The translations under genes were made by a program, and so were the position numbers. The notes beneath the pieces were generated by a model that was given only the letters and a program-made list of their open reading frames with translations, was not told where the DNA came from and did not search any database. Of a stretch of DNA of 64,000 nucleotides, positions 33,640 through 42,356 are shown piece by piece. Origin of the DNA: Clostridia bacterium (GTDB lineage: Bacteria; Bacillota; Clostridia; Oscillospirales; CAG-382); contig JAFYPA010000089.1 of assembly GCA_017560085.1 (NCBI GenBank), forward strand, positions 62,001 to 126,000. The letters are read 5' to 3'. Numbering within the stretch: the first letter of the stretch is position 1; each line of letters starts with the position of its first letter.

Positions 33640-34878
33640 TTATTTATCAATAAGTGAATAACGAGAAATATTAAGAACTATTCCCATTTCAGCAAGCAGA
33701 ATCAAAAGCGATGTACCGCCGTAGCTGAAGAACGGGAGGGATATACCCGTACTTGGTATTGTATTTGTTACAACAAGAATATTAAGTGCCATCTGAATTC
33801 CGACCTGAATTATGATTCCCGCCGCAAGGAGTGAGGAAAATCTGTCGGGTGCACGAAGGGCAATTTTGATTCCGCGGTAGATAAGAAATACGAATATTGC
33901 AATTACGCTGATTGCTCCTATAAAGCCGAGCTCCTCACAGAGAATTGAGAAGATGTAGTCGTTCTGAGGCTCGGGAAGATATAACTGCTTCTGCTTACTT
34001 GCACCGAAGCCTACGCCCCAGAAGCCGCCGGAGGATATTGCAAGAAGCGACTGTGAGGGCTGCCAGCCTCCGTCTCTGATGTATAAGGGATTGAAGGGGT
34101 CGAACCACACCTCAAATCGGCTCATTGAGTGAGTAAGAAGAATCGGGACGGCTATAGCTATTGCCACAGCGCAAAGAATGAACAGACCGACTATAACCTT
34201 GAAGTCCGATCCTCCGAGGAACATCATACAGAATACAAGCATCATCGAGATGATACATCCGGAAAGGTGATCCTGCATTACAAATGGTATTGCAACCACA
34301 ATTCCTACGAAGAGATACGAAAGAAATCCGTATTTGATTCTCTCTCTGAAAATCGGAGACTGTATTTTTTTATGATTCTTTGAAACATAGTTTGCCAAGA
34401 ATATTATAATTGACAGCTTGAATATTTCGGAGGGCTGGAAGGAAAGCGGACCGAGGGCAAGCCATCTTGCCGCACCCTTATGTTCCTCGCCCGAGCTTGT
34501 AAATACTACAAGAAGCATAAGAAGCAGTGCTACGCAGAAAATAGGCACGGAGACAAGCTTTATTACCTTGTAATCGACGTATGTCATTGCAATCATAATT
34601 ACTATCCCGAGTCCCGCAAACATCAGCTGCTTTTTGATGAAATGATAGCTGTCGCCCATAAATTCACCTGCATATGCATAGCTTGCGCTGAATATCATTA
34701 TTGTTCCGAATGCAAGAAGGATAAGCACGGTTATGAAAAAGACCTTATCAAATGCACTGACTGTTCTTATCTTCTGAACATTGTCAAGCTCAGAGACGAT
34801 ATGTGTCTTTTTTGGCTTTTGTACGGCAGGCTTTGCGCTCTGTCGGCGTACGTCCGTGTTTCTGTTTTTGTCCATCAT
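33640..34878 (-). CDS. ftsW: FtsW: septal peptidoglycan polymerase (SEDS)
   Basis: SEDS-family glycosyltransferase partnered with the penicillin-binding protein encoded at 35930. 412 residues, with a charged N-terminal 40 residues, then about ten membrane helices. The family motifs GAARWLALGPLSFQPSEIFKL, WFDPFNPLYIRDGGWQPSQSLLAISSGGFWGVG, DYIFSILCEELGFIG and TGISLPFFSYGGTSLLI are all present. The position between mraY and murG, rather than beside rodZ/mreC genes, favours FtsW over RodA or SpoVE; SpoVE remains possible in a spore former. Confidence 0.9.
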   Translation of the reverse strand: MMDKNRNTDVRRQSAKPAVQKPKKTHIVSELDNVQKIRTVSAFDKVFFITVLILLAFGTIMIFSASYAYAGEFMGDSYHFIKKQLMFAGLGIVIMIAMTYVDYKVIKLVSVPIFCVALLLMLLVVFTSSGEEHKGAARWLALGPLSFQPSEIFKLSIIIFLANYVSKNHKKIQSPIFRERIKYGFLSYLFVGIVVAIPFVMQDHLSGCIISMMLVFCMMFLGGSDFKVIVGLFILCAVAIAIAVPILLTHSMSRFEVWFDPFNPLYIRDGGWQPSQSLLAISSGGFWGVGFGASKQKQLYLPEPQNDYIFSILCEELGFIGAISVIAIFVFLIYRGIKIALRAPDRFSSLLAAGIIIQVGIQMALNILVVTNTIPSTGISLPFFSYGGTSLLILLAEMGIVLNISRYSLIDK

Positions 34879-34913
34879 CGTGCCCCCATTCCTTTATTTT
34901 TTATTCGGTATTA

Positions 34914-35897
34914 TTAAAGAAGAACTATGTATCCCGCAACGCCGAGCACTGCAAATACTGCCGCTACAAACGAGAATACAACGCCTATTTTGATTTCTCC
35001 CCATCCGCACATTTCAAAGTGATGATGTATGGGAGACATTTTGAAAACGCGCTTTTTAAAGAGCTTGAAGCTTGTTACCTGAATCACAACGGAAAGAGCC
35101 TCACAGATATAAACAACACCCGCAAAAAGCACGAGAATCGGATGTCCGAGCATAAAGCAAACACAAACCACCGCTCCGCCGAGGAACAATGAGCCCGTAT
35201 CGCCCATAAACACCTTTGCGGGATGGAAATTATAATAGAGGAATCCCGCAGTACCGCCGATTATTGCGGCACAGAAATGAAATGCAAGTGTGTTCTTCAT
35301 CATAAAACAAAGAACGGAGAGTGCAATCATTACGACAAGTGTTACGCTTGAGCAGAGTCCGTCTATGCCGTCGGTAAGGTTTACGGCGTTCACTACATAT
35401 ACTATGCCGATTATTGCGATAATATAGAAGAAAATTCCCATATCAAAGGAAATTCCGCAGAAGGGAAGCACGATTTCGGTTGTAAGTGCACCGCACATCT
35501 TGAGTCCCGCAAGGTATATTGCTGCAGAGCCGAACTGAAATACAAGCTTCTGCTTAGGTGTAAGTCCCTCGTTCTGCTTTTTGAAAAACTTAACATAGTC
35601 GTCTATAAAGCCCGTCACCGCGCAAAGGGCAACAAAGAGGCAATTCACCGCAAGAACACCGAACACGCCGTCCTTATTTGCGGCATAGATTCCGAAGCTG
35701 AGCATTGATACAAGGAAGGATGCGATAAAGAACAGACCGCCCATGGTGGGTGTTCCCTCCTTGGATTTGTGCCATCTGGGACCTATATCAAGTATCTTCT
35801 GTCCCATTTTTATACTCTTGAGCACGGGGATGAATTTTTTGCCGAGTATCACTGTAATTATAAACGTAATTGCTATATTAAGTACAAAAAACAACAT
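34914..35897 (-). CDS. mraY: MraY: phospho-MurNAc-pentapeptide transferase
   Basis: Integral membrane enzyme making lipid I. The 327 residues form about ten membrane helices with the polyprenyl-phosphate transferase motifs: KEGTPTMGGLFF, the Asp pair in GFIDDYVKFFKKQNEGLTPKQK, NAVNLTDGIDGLCSSV and the C-terminal HHHFEMCGWGEIKI histidine cluster. It lies between the PBP gene and ftsW with short gaps. murE, murF and murD, usually around mraY, are absent from this cluster. Confidence 0.97.
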   Translation of the reverse strand: MLFFVLNIAITFIITVILGKKFIPVLKSIKMGQKILDIGPRWHKSKEGTPTMGGLFFIASFLVSMLSFGIYAANKDGVFGVLAVNCLFVALCAVTGFIDDYVKFFKKQNEGLTPKQKLVFQFGSAAIYLAGLKMCGALTTEIVLPFCGISFDMGIFFYIIAIIGIVYVVNAVNLTDGIDGLCSSVTLVVMIALSVLCFMMKNTLAFHFCAAIIGGTAGFLYYNFHPAKVFMGDTGSLFLGGAVVCVCFMLGHPILVLFAGVVYICEALSVVIQVTSFKLFKKRVFKMSPIHHHFEMCGWGEIKIGVVFSFVAAVFAVLGVAGYIVLL

Positions 35898-35929
35898 GGT
35901 TCTGTTTCCTTGCCTTCCCGAAATTTATA

Positions 35930-38167
35930 TCAGTCGTAGCTGTCGTTATGCTTGAATTCTACGGTTACCGTTGTACCGGGTGTTACGAGGCTTCCTCCCT
36001 CGGGGTCCTGCTTTACAGCAACCGCTCCCTGAACACCCTCACGGTATGCACCGGTAATTTTTATGTTTAATCCCGCGGACTCAAGAACGTTTGTCGCCTG
36101 AGTTGCGCTGTAGTTCTTAAGATTCGGCACCGTTACGTTTGCCGCAGGTACCTCGTCGCCGGTATAAAGGATGATTGTACCACCCGCGGAAATTGCTGAG
36201 TTGCCTCTGGGAAGCTGTTCGTTTACAACCTCGCCGTTACCCTTTACTATGATATTGAAGCCGTCCGCCTTTCCGATTCGCTTTGCTTCCTCTACGGCGT
36301 AGCCTGTGTAATTTCTTACGGTTACCTCAAGAGTGCTCTTTTCCTTCTCGGTGTAGGACTTTTCCACATTGAGATAAGGAAGCACATCGGAAAGCACGGC
36401 ACTTGCTACAGGTGCCGCTACGGTACCGCCGTAATAAGCTCCCGCACTGGGCTCGTCTACTATTATGAGAATCGCTATCTGAGGATCATCCGCAGGTGCG
36501 AAGGACACGCAGGAGGATACGTAATATCCCTCCTCCATATCTCGCTTCTGGGAAGTCCCCGTCTTTGCGGCTACCTTGTAGCCCTTGACGTATGCGTTCT
36601 TTGTAGAGCCTACATTTATGCCGTTGTAGAGATATTCCATTATCTTCTTAGATGTTTCGTCGGAGGATACCTGTCTTACTACCTCGGGCGAGAAGCTTTC
36701 GATTGTATTTCCGTCATCGTCAACAAGCTTTCTTACTACATACGGCTTCATAAGGCTTCCGCCGTTTGCACACGCCGCAAGGGTTGTTATAAGTCTTATG
36801 GGTGTAATCTTAAAGGTCTGACCGAAGGAGTATACCGCAAGCTCGGTCTGATTAAAGCCGTTTATATCATTATGATAAATGGAATCGCTTTCATAAGGAA
36901 GGTCGATTCCCGTTTTTTCGTTCATTCCGAAGGATTTGAAATAGTTATAGAAGGAAGTCTTTCCGAGTCTTTCCGCTACCTCCATAAATACGGGGTTGCA
37001 GGAATTCTGAAGTCCCTCCTCGAAGCATTCGTAGCCGTGTCCCGCCACCTTGTGGCACTTGATGGGCCATCCGCCTACAACTCTTACGCCCGTACAGTAA
37101 AATCTTTCCGACTCGGTTACAACATTTTCCTCAAGAGCCATTGCGGAGGTTACGATTTTGAAGGTCGAGCCGGGCTCGTAAAGCTCCTGCACTGCTTTAT
37201 TCTTCCAGAGGTAGTTCTTATAGTCATTGACTGTTTTGTCTTTATTTTCGGGCTTTGACAGATAGCTGTCCTGAAATTCAAGAGCAAGGTCTGTCAGCAT
37301 ATTGTGGTTATTGGGATTGAAATCCGGCTTTGAGGACATTGCGAGCACCTCGCCCGTGTTTATGTCCATAATGATTCCGCAGACCTTATTGGTTGCCTTA
37401 TTGTCACGGAGCGCCGTTTCAAGGTGCTTTTCAAGATAGCTCTGTATTGTCCAGTCGATGGTAAGAACTATGTTCATACCGTTTTCCGCTTCTATGTAGC
37501 TCTCATACTTGAAGGGCATTTCCTCCTGAACGCCGTTCTTGGCGGTGAGAATTCTGCCGGGTGTTCCCTGAAGGTAGCTGTCGTACTGCCTTTCAATACC
37601 GGTTATGCCGACAACCTCGGCACCGCTGTTTTCGGTATAGCCGGTAAAGCCGAGCACCGTTGAGGCGAGCTCGTTACCGGGGTAAAATCTTTTTGTGCTT
37701 TCTTCAAAGTATACAACCTCGCCGAGCTTGTTTTCGTAAACGAACTCTCTTACCTTGTTTGCGGTTTCAATGTCGATTTTTTCCTTTATTTTTCTGTAGC
37801 TTGTATCCTTTGCTATATGAGCGTTCAGATCCTCGCTCGATATTTCAAGAAGCTCGCAGAGTCCCTTTTCGAGGATGGCTCTCTGTTCTGTGTCGATATA
37901 TTCGGGATTCTTTATTTTACTCGGAACTATTATACAGTCCTCGGCGGTGATGCTTATCGCCATTTCCTTCATGTTTCTGTCGTATATAGTTCCGCGCTTG
38001 GCTTTTATTACCGTTTCCTTAGTGTACTGGGTGTATGCCTTCTGCTTGTATTCGTCGCCCTTTACGAACTGTATATAGCATAATCTTATAAGTATTATTG
38101 CAAGTGCGAGGGCGAAAAAGCCCACCAAAATCATTATTCTTCCGGCAACCGCTCTTCTGTCGTTCAT
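35930..38167 (-). CDS. Class B penicillin-binding protein with two PASTA domains (FtsI/SpoVD-type)
   Basis: Septal transpeptidase. One membrane helix (residues 10-32), a class-B dimerisation domain (about 40-230), the transpeptidase with SxxK in PGSTFKIV, SxN in QNSCNPV and KTG in AAKTGTSQ. Two C-terminal PASTA modules follow (about residues 605-675 and 676-742). 745 residues. In Bacillus the neighbouring dcw copies are PbpB and SpoVD. With one class-B gene here, both septal and spore-cortex roles are possible. The gene follows the FtsL-like gene with an 87-bp gap holding a small hairpin. Confidence 0.93.
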   Translation of the reverse strand: MNDRRAVAGRIMILVGFFALALAIILIRLCYIQFVKGDEYKQKAYTQYTKETVIKAKRGTIYDRNMKEMAISITAEDCIIVPSKIKNPEYIDTEQRAILEKGLCELLEISSEDLNAHIAKDTSYRKIKEKIDIETANKVREFVYENKLGEVVYFEESTKRFYPGNELASTVLGFTGYTENSGAEVVGITGIERQYDSYLQGTPGRILTAKNGVQEEMPFKYESYIEAENGMNIVLTIDWTIQSYLEKHLETALRDNKATNKVCGIIMDINTGEVLAMSSKPDFNPNNHNMLTDLALEFQDSYLSKPENKDKTVNDYKNYLWKNKAVQELYEPGSTFKIVTSAMALEENVVTESERFYCTGVRVVGGWPIKCHKVAGHGYECFEEGLQNSCNPVFMEVAERLGKTSFYNYFKSFGMNEKTGIDLPYESDSIYHNDINGFNQTELAVYSFGQTFKITPIRLITTLAACANGGSLMKPYVVRKLVDDDGNTIESFSPEVVRQVSSDETSKKIMEYLYNGINVGSTKNAYVKGYKVAAKTGTSQKRDMEEGYYVSSCVSFAPADDPQIAILIIVDEPSAGAYYGGTVAAPVASAVLSDVLPYLNVEKSYTEKEKSTLEVTVRNYTGYAVEEAKRIGKADGFNIIVKGNGEVVNEQLPRGNSAISAGGTIILYTGDEVPAANVTVPNLKNYSATQATNVLESAGLNIKITGAYREGVQGAVAVKQDPEGGSLVTPGTTVTVEFKHNDSYD

Positions 38168-38202
38168 CGCTTCACCCTTCCTTCATTATTTCATTAACCT
38201 AA

Positions 38203-38230
38203 ATTATGGGAAGCTTTCACCTCCCATAAT
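38203..38230 (-). other. Hairpin between the FtsL-like and PBP genes
   Basis: Perfect 9-bp arms (38203-38211 with 38222-38230) around a 10-base loop, with no T-run. Inside the dcw operon it could be a processing site or partial attenuator; it is not a standard terminator. Confidence 0.4.
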
Positions 38231-38254
38231 CCATTCTATGCGCAAGCACTTTGC

Positions 38255-38950
38255 TTAATTACCGTCTACAAAATTGGCTATTACGTTTTTAAAGCCCGAA
38301 AGGAGAACACCGTTGGATGCTGCGTCGCCTTCCTCGTTGACCTTGATGTTTACAACATCCTTTTCGGATATATTGATATAGTGCTTTGTTATCTTTTCGT
38401 TTCTTACCATTCCGAGTGTTTCGGTGGCGTATTCCTCGATACCGAGCTTGTTGTTACGCTCCTCTATTGCCACAAGAAGCTTGGACTGATCGTCACGGCA
38501 AGCGGCAATCTGAGACTGCATATCCTTTGAGGTGCGGAAGGTATCGTAGTATTCGCAATAGCTTCCCGCAACAAAGAACATAAGAACGGCAAACATAAGG
38601 ATGAGTACCACCTTATCAAAACAGCTCTTTTCCTCGGACTTTACTCTCATTGTACAGAACCAGTCCTTGAAGGTTCCCTTTACGCCACTGTGTTCGACAT
38701 AGACAAAGCCCTTTGTCTTTTCATTTGCACCGGAAACCACGGGTGCTCCCGCTTCGGTTGTTCTTACGGAAACAGAGGCTCTGCCGGAAACTCTGTATTT
38801 TTCCTTGATGCCGCCGCATTCGGAAACGGTTCTGGGGAATGAAACAGCCGTCTCGTTTTTGATTTTATTTTCTGCATTTGCATTTGTCTTACCGTTATAT
38901 CTTACTCTTGTAACATTAATGGCGCCATTCTGTGCATACGCGCTGTTCAT
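38255..38950 (-). CDS. FtsL/DivIC-like septum protein
   Basis: A 231-residue protein placed exactly where ftsL lies, between rsmH and the class-B PBP. It has a long, low-complexity cytoplasmic N-terminus (1-110), one membrane helix (about 114-135) and a short coiled coil (SQIAACRDDQSKLLVAIEERNNK), then a YATETLGMVRNEKI segment resembling the DivIC/FtsL end. The cytoplasmic part is much longer than in known FtsL (about 100-130 residues in total). Assigned mainly by position and topology. Confidence 0.7.
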   Translation of the reverse strand: MNSAYAQNGAINVTRVRYNGKTNANAENKIKNETAVSFPRTVSECGGIKEKYRVSGRASVSVRTTEAGAPVVSGANEKTKGFVYVEHSGVKGTFKDWFCTMRVKSEEKSCFDKVVLILMFAVLMFFVAGSYCEYYDTFRTSKDMQSQIAACRDDQSKLLVAIEERNNKLGIEEYATETLGMVRNEKITKHYINISEKDVVNIKVNEEGDAASNGVLLSGFKNVIANFVDGN

Positions 38951-38987
38951 TTAATCCATCCTCTTTTCCGTTATGTATTTTTATATT

Positions 38988-39953
38988 TTAAAGCTTTTCA
39001 AGTACTCTTAGCTTTGCGCTTCTGGATCTGGGGTTTTCCTCAAGCTCCTCTTCGGAGGGAAGTATCGGCTTCTTTGTTATTATCTGTGCCTCGGGCTTTT
39101 TTCCGCATACGCACACGGGAAAATCCTTCGGGCAGGTACAGCCCTCTGTGTGTGAAAGGAAGGTATGCTTGATTATTCTGTCCTCAAGCGAATGGAAGCT
39201 GATAAATGACATTCTTCCCTTGCTTGCAAGATACGGGAAAAGACCGTTGATTACCTTGTCTATTACATCAAGCTCGCCATTGACCTCAATTCGGAGAGCC
39301 TGGAAGGTTCTTTTTGCGGGATGAGGTCCGTCCTTCCTGAATTTTGCGGGGATTGCGTTCTTGATTATTTCCGAAAGCTCAAGTGTGCTTTCGATAAGCT
39401 TCTTTGCTCTTGCCTCTACTATAAAGGAAGCAATTCTCGAGGAGAACTTTTCCTCACCATAGCTGTATATAATTCTCTTGAGGTCCTCCTCGGAGTATCC
39501 GTTTACAACATCGTATGCGGACATTCCCTCGCCCTTGGACATACGCATATCAAGCGGTGCGTCCTGCATATAGCTGAAGCCTCTCGAGCTCTCGTCCAGC
39601 TGTCTTGAGCTTACACCAAGGTCTGCCGTTACGCCGTCTATTTTTTCTATACCGAGGCTGTCGAGTATCTGCGGTGCTTCACAGAAGTTGCCTCGTCTTA
39701 TTATGCTTCTTTCGCCGAAGCAGGCAAGCCTCTTCCCTGCCGCTTCAATCGCTTCGGGGTCACGGTCGATGCTTATAAGCTTACCGCTTCCGCCCATTTC
39801 CGTAAGTCTCCGCAAAATTTCGGAGGAATGACCGCCTCCGCCGAGGGTACAGTCAACGTATATTCCGTCGGGCTTTATATCAAGGCCGTCGACGGTTTCC
39901 TTGAGCATTACCGAATAATGCTTGAATTCTATGTTTTCAGCTTCTTTGTTCAT
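38988..39953 (-). CDS. rsmH: 16S rRNA m4C1402 methyltransferase RsmH
   Basis: SAM-dependent methyltransferase acting on the ribosomal P site. The opening [18 protein letters not shown] motif [51 protein letters not shown] and [17 protein letters not shown] are in order; 321 residues is standard. The second gene of the dcw cluster after mraZ, with a 23-bp gap. Confidence 0.97.
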   Translation of the reverse strand: MNKEAENIEFKHYSVMLKETVDGLDIKPDGIYVDCTLGGGGHSSEILRRLTEMGGSGKLISIDRDPEAIEAAGKRLACFGERSIIRRGNFCEAPQILDSLGIEKIDGVTADLGVSSRQLDESSRGFSYMQDAPLDMRMSKGEGMSAYDVVNGYSEEDLKRIIYSYGEEKFSSRIASFIVEARAKKLIESTLELSEIIKNAIPAKFRKDGPHPAKRTFQALRIEVNGELDVIDKVINGLFPYLASKGRMSFISFHSLEDRIIKHTFLSHTEGCTCPKDFPVCVCGKKPEAQIITKKPILPSEEELEENPRSRSAKLRVLEKL

Positions 39954-39976
39954 TTTCGTAAATCCTTATGCAGTTA

Positions 39977-40396
39977 TCAGAATCCGTTTTTGATAAGATA
40001 CTCGTCTATGGCATCGGAGCTTTCTTCCTCGACGGAGCTGTGTGCCTTTTCTTCCGTCCAGATTTCCACCGTGTCGTACATACCGACAAAAAGAACCTCT
40101 TTATCAAGTCCTGCATACTCACGAAGCTCGTTTGTGAGAAGGATTCTTCCCTGAGCATCCGGCTCCATGCTTACGGCTGTAAGGTTGAGGTATCTGAGAT
40201 ACTTTTTGGCGGCTGTTTCACCGTTCTTTCTCAGTCTCTCAACGTATTCCATGTACTTTTCTTCGGTATATACGATAAGGCAGCCCTCTGCGCCCTTGAT
40301 GATTATTATCCGGTCACCGAGATAAGTTCTGAATTTGGCAGGCAAAAATACTCTGCCCTTGGCATCTATGGTGTTTTTATAGCTTCCGACAAGCAT
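39977..40396 (-). CDS. mraZ: Transcriptional regulator MraZ
   Basis: AbrB-fold DNA-binding protein at the head of the dcw cluster. Start ATG 40394-40396 (MLVGSYKNTIDAKGRVFLPAKFR) with GGAGGGG nearby; the longer frame to 40495 crosses the leader repeats and is rejected. It has the two MraZ repeats, DAKGRVFLPAKFRTYLGDRI and DAQGRILLTNELREYAGLDK, each with the conserved DxxGR signature. 139 residues. In other bacteria it autoregulates the operon by binding short repeats upstream; candidates are at 40423-40460. Confidence 0.95.
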   Translation of the reverse strand: MLVGSYKNTIDAKGRVFLPAKFRTYLGDRIIIIKGAEGCLIVYTEEKYMEYVERLRKNGETAAKKYLRYLNLTAVSMEPDAQGRILLTNELREYAGLDKEVLFVGMYDTVEIWTEEKAHSSVEEESSDAIDEYLIKNGF

Positions 40397-40422
40397 TTTC
40401 GCCCCTCCTTTCGGAAATTTTC

Positions 40423-40460
40423 GGTGAGATTTTTTGATTTTTCGGGTGATTTTGCGGTGC
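40423..40460 (-). promoter_or_regulatory. Periodic GGTGA/C repeats upstream of mraZ (possible MraZ boxes)
   Basis: On the plus strand GGTGA (40423), GGTGA (40445) and GGTGC (40456) are spaced 22 and 11 bp, matching two and one turns of DNA, each followed by T-rich DNA. Known MraZ sites are three or four short G-containing repeats at about 10-bp period just upstream of mraZ. Two further copies in the opposite sense lie at 40481 and 40487. Confidence 0.5.
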
Positions 40461-40542
40461 ATTTTCGCTCCATTTACTACCACCTTGCACCACATTTAGG
40501 TTTTTTTATGCTTTTTGTATGTATTTTCAACCCACTGCGATT

Positions 40543-40571
40543 ATTATACTACTATTTTTTATATATTGCAA
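40543..40571 (-). promoter_or_regulatory. dcw-cluster promoter
   Basis: On the minus strand TTGCAA (40566-40571), 17-bp spacer, TATAAT (40543-40548). It gives an mraZ leader of about 140 nt containing the GGTG repeats. Confidence 0.78.
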
Positions 40572-40668
40572 GTGTTTTTGAGCACAAAAATCAAGTTTAA
40601 AAAATGTTTTACAATTTGTTAAAAAACAGAGAACGGGAAGCACATTTTCGGCATGCTTCCCGTGTATT

Positions 40669-41316
40669 TCAGCGGCTTTTTTCCACTATTTTTATGTTCT
40701 CGGGAGCAAAGCCGGTTTCGTTTACGGCAATCTCCTTAATCTGTGCGACCTCGTTTGTGAGAAGTCCGTTTGTTTTAACGACGATATTCAGATTATCACC
40801 ATTGATTACGGCAATACAATCCTCAAAGCCCTTCGCCTTGACCATCATGCTTACGTTGTTTTCTATTTCGATATTGCCTGCGATAGCCATCATTTCCTCG
40901 TAGGCTCTTTCCTTGACATCGGGCATTGAATCGGCACTGTCAACGACGGTCTGAAGTATTTCGCAGGCCTCCCGTCTGGACTTCTGTCTGTCCACCTGCA
41001 TTGCGGAAAAATATGTGTCGTAGGTGCTTGCCTGTGCCGATTCATCGGAGGATGCCTCGGTGCTGATGCTCTCACCCACTCTGCCGTTTTCGTCGGGGCT
41101 CATAATGCTGTCAACGAATGCCGCCTCACCGAGGATTTTTGCGTTTTGGTTTTCGTTTTCGGTGCCTGCGGTGTAGAGGTATTCGGCGGATGCGGAAATT
41201 TCGTCACCGTTAAGCTTGCTGTCTGTGTATGCCGCGGCACAGATGAGCAGCACAAATGCTCCCGCAATTATTGTTCTTGTATGGAATTTAAGCTTCGGTA
41301 ATTTGATTTTTGACAT
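40669..41316 (-). CDS. spoIIIAH: SpoIIIAH, engulfment channel protein
   Basis: Mother-cell membrane protein that meets forespore SpoIIQ across the intermembrane space. Start ATG 41314-41316 because AAAGGA lies nine bases upstream. One membrane helix (about residues 15-34), a low-complexity Ser/Glu linker, then the C-terminal YscJ/FliF-like ring domain with RREACEILQTVVDSA, DVKERAYEEMMAIA, MVKAKGFEDCIAVINGDNLNIVV and the C-terminal NIKIVEKSR. 215 residues match. Last gene of the spoIIIA operon; it lies about 270 bp from the mraZ start. Confidence 0.95.
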   Translation of the reverse strand: MSKIKLPKLKFHTRTIIAGAFVLLICAAAYTDSKLNGDEISASAEYLYTAGTENENQNAKILGEAAFVDSIMSPDENGRVGESISTEASSDESAQASTYDTYFSAMQVDRQKSRREACEILQTVVDSADSMPDVKERAYEEMMAIAGNIEIENNVSMMVKAKGFEDCIAVINGDNLNIVVKTNGLLTNEVAQIKEIAVNETGFAPENIKIVEKSR

Positions 41317-41352
41317 AACAATCATTCCTTTCTGTAGGTATGTTAAAAGCTG

Positions 41353-41865
41353 TTATTTCCCTTCGGTTACATAGACCTTATAGTCGGCAATGCCGAAGAG
41401 GACGGATATTGCTTCCTTTATTTTTCTTTCGACCTCGCCGTCTCCCGCTCCCTTGCAGACGACTGCCACGCCCTTTACCCTCGGGCATATTTCCTTGAGA
41501 AGTATCGGCTTTTCTCCGCTTGTGCCGAGACCCGCAAGGACTATTTGCTTTTCCGTGGTCTTTGAGGTGCCGGTGCCGGAAACGGGGATGCCGTTTTCCT
41601 CTTGTCTGATATTCCCCGCATAGACCTTTTCAAAGGAGCTTTCAAAGGTAATCATTACGCTTGCGCTTTCCGCACCGCAGATTCCCTCTATCACGGAGAC
41701 AAGCTTGCCTTCAAGCTCGTCGGCGTAAAGCTCGAGGTCGCCCTTGGTAAGTGTTGCTTCGGTGTCTGCTTCTTCTTTGTCGGAGAGCAGTATTATCATT
41801 ATACCGACAAGGACTGCGAGAATGAGTATTACCGCTCTTGCGTTTTGTTTAATAAATTCTTTCAT
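41353..41865 (-). CDS. spoIIIAG: SpoIIIAG
   Basis: Ring-forming spore protein. I start at ATG 41863-41865 (MKEFIKQNARAVILILAVLVG); the frame before it overlaps spoIIIAF. A membrane helix spans about residues 10-30, followed by the ring-building domain ELEGKLVSVIEGICGAESASVMITFES and RVKGVAVVCKGAGDGEVERKIKEAISVLFGI. 170 residues. The gene begins one base after the spoIIIAF stop, indicating tight coupling. Confidence 0.93.
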   Translation of the reverse strand: MKEFIKQNARAVILILAVLVGIMIILLSDKEEADTEATLTKGDLELYADELEGKLVSVIEGICGAESASVMITFESSFEKVYAGNIRQEENGIPVSGTGTSKTTEKQIVLAGLGTSGEKPILLKEICPRVKGVAVVCKGAGDGEVERKIKEAISVLFGIADYKVYVTEGK

Positions 41866-41866
41866 A

Positions 41867-42346
41867 TTACTCTTTATACACCGTTTCGAATTCATCCGTT
41901 CCCAATGCAGACCTCACCGCTTCCTCAAGAATTACACGATTTTCGGGTGTGAGGCTTTCTACGGTGAGTACAACTCTCTCGAGGCACGGTCTTTCGCCGT
42001 TCCATTTAAGGCTTATTTCTGTGTCGGAAAGGGTTATTCCGCATTTTTCTGTGATTTCAGTTACGAGCTTTTCTTCACATTCTCTTTCAAGGAGATACAG
42101 GCTGTTTTCCGTATAATTCGATTCCGTTATTTTCGGAATTTCGTTTATTATGCCGTATAGCTCTCCGCTTTTCCCGAATGTCAGAAGCGGAATTACAATG
42201 CAGGCAACCACACAGACCGCCGTTCCGAATTTTATGTACCCCGCAAGGCCCTTGATTCTGCCCGAATATGAGGTGTTTACAATATCCGATACAACGCCTA
42301 TTGCTCCCGCGGCGGTAACGGTCAGAAGATATTCGTTAAATCCCAT
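41867..42346 (-). CDS. spoIIIAF: SpoIIIAF
   Basis: Spore stage III protein with two N-terminal membrane helices (about residues 8-25 and 37-58) and a C-terminal SpoIIIAF/ring-like domain with ENSLYLLERECEEKLVTEITEKCG and LTPENRVILEEAVRSALG. 159 residues. Sixth gene of the A-to-H operon. Confidence 0.9.
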   Translation of the reverse strand: MGFNEYLLTVTAAGAIGVVSDIVNTSYSGRIKGLAGYIKFGTAVCVVACIVIPLLTFGKSGELYGIINEIPKITESNYTENSLYLLERECEEKLVTEITEKCGITLSDTEISLKWNGERPCLERVVLTVESLTPENRVILEEAVRSALGTDEFETVYKE

Positions 42347-42356
42347 TTTTATCCTT

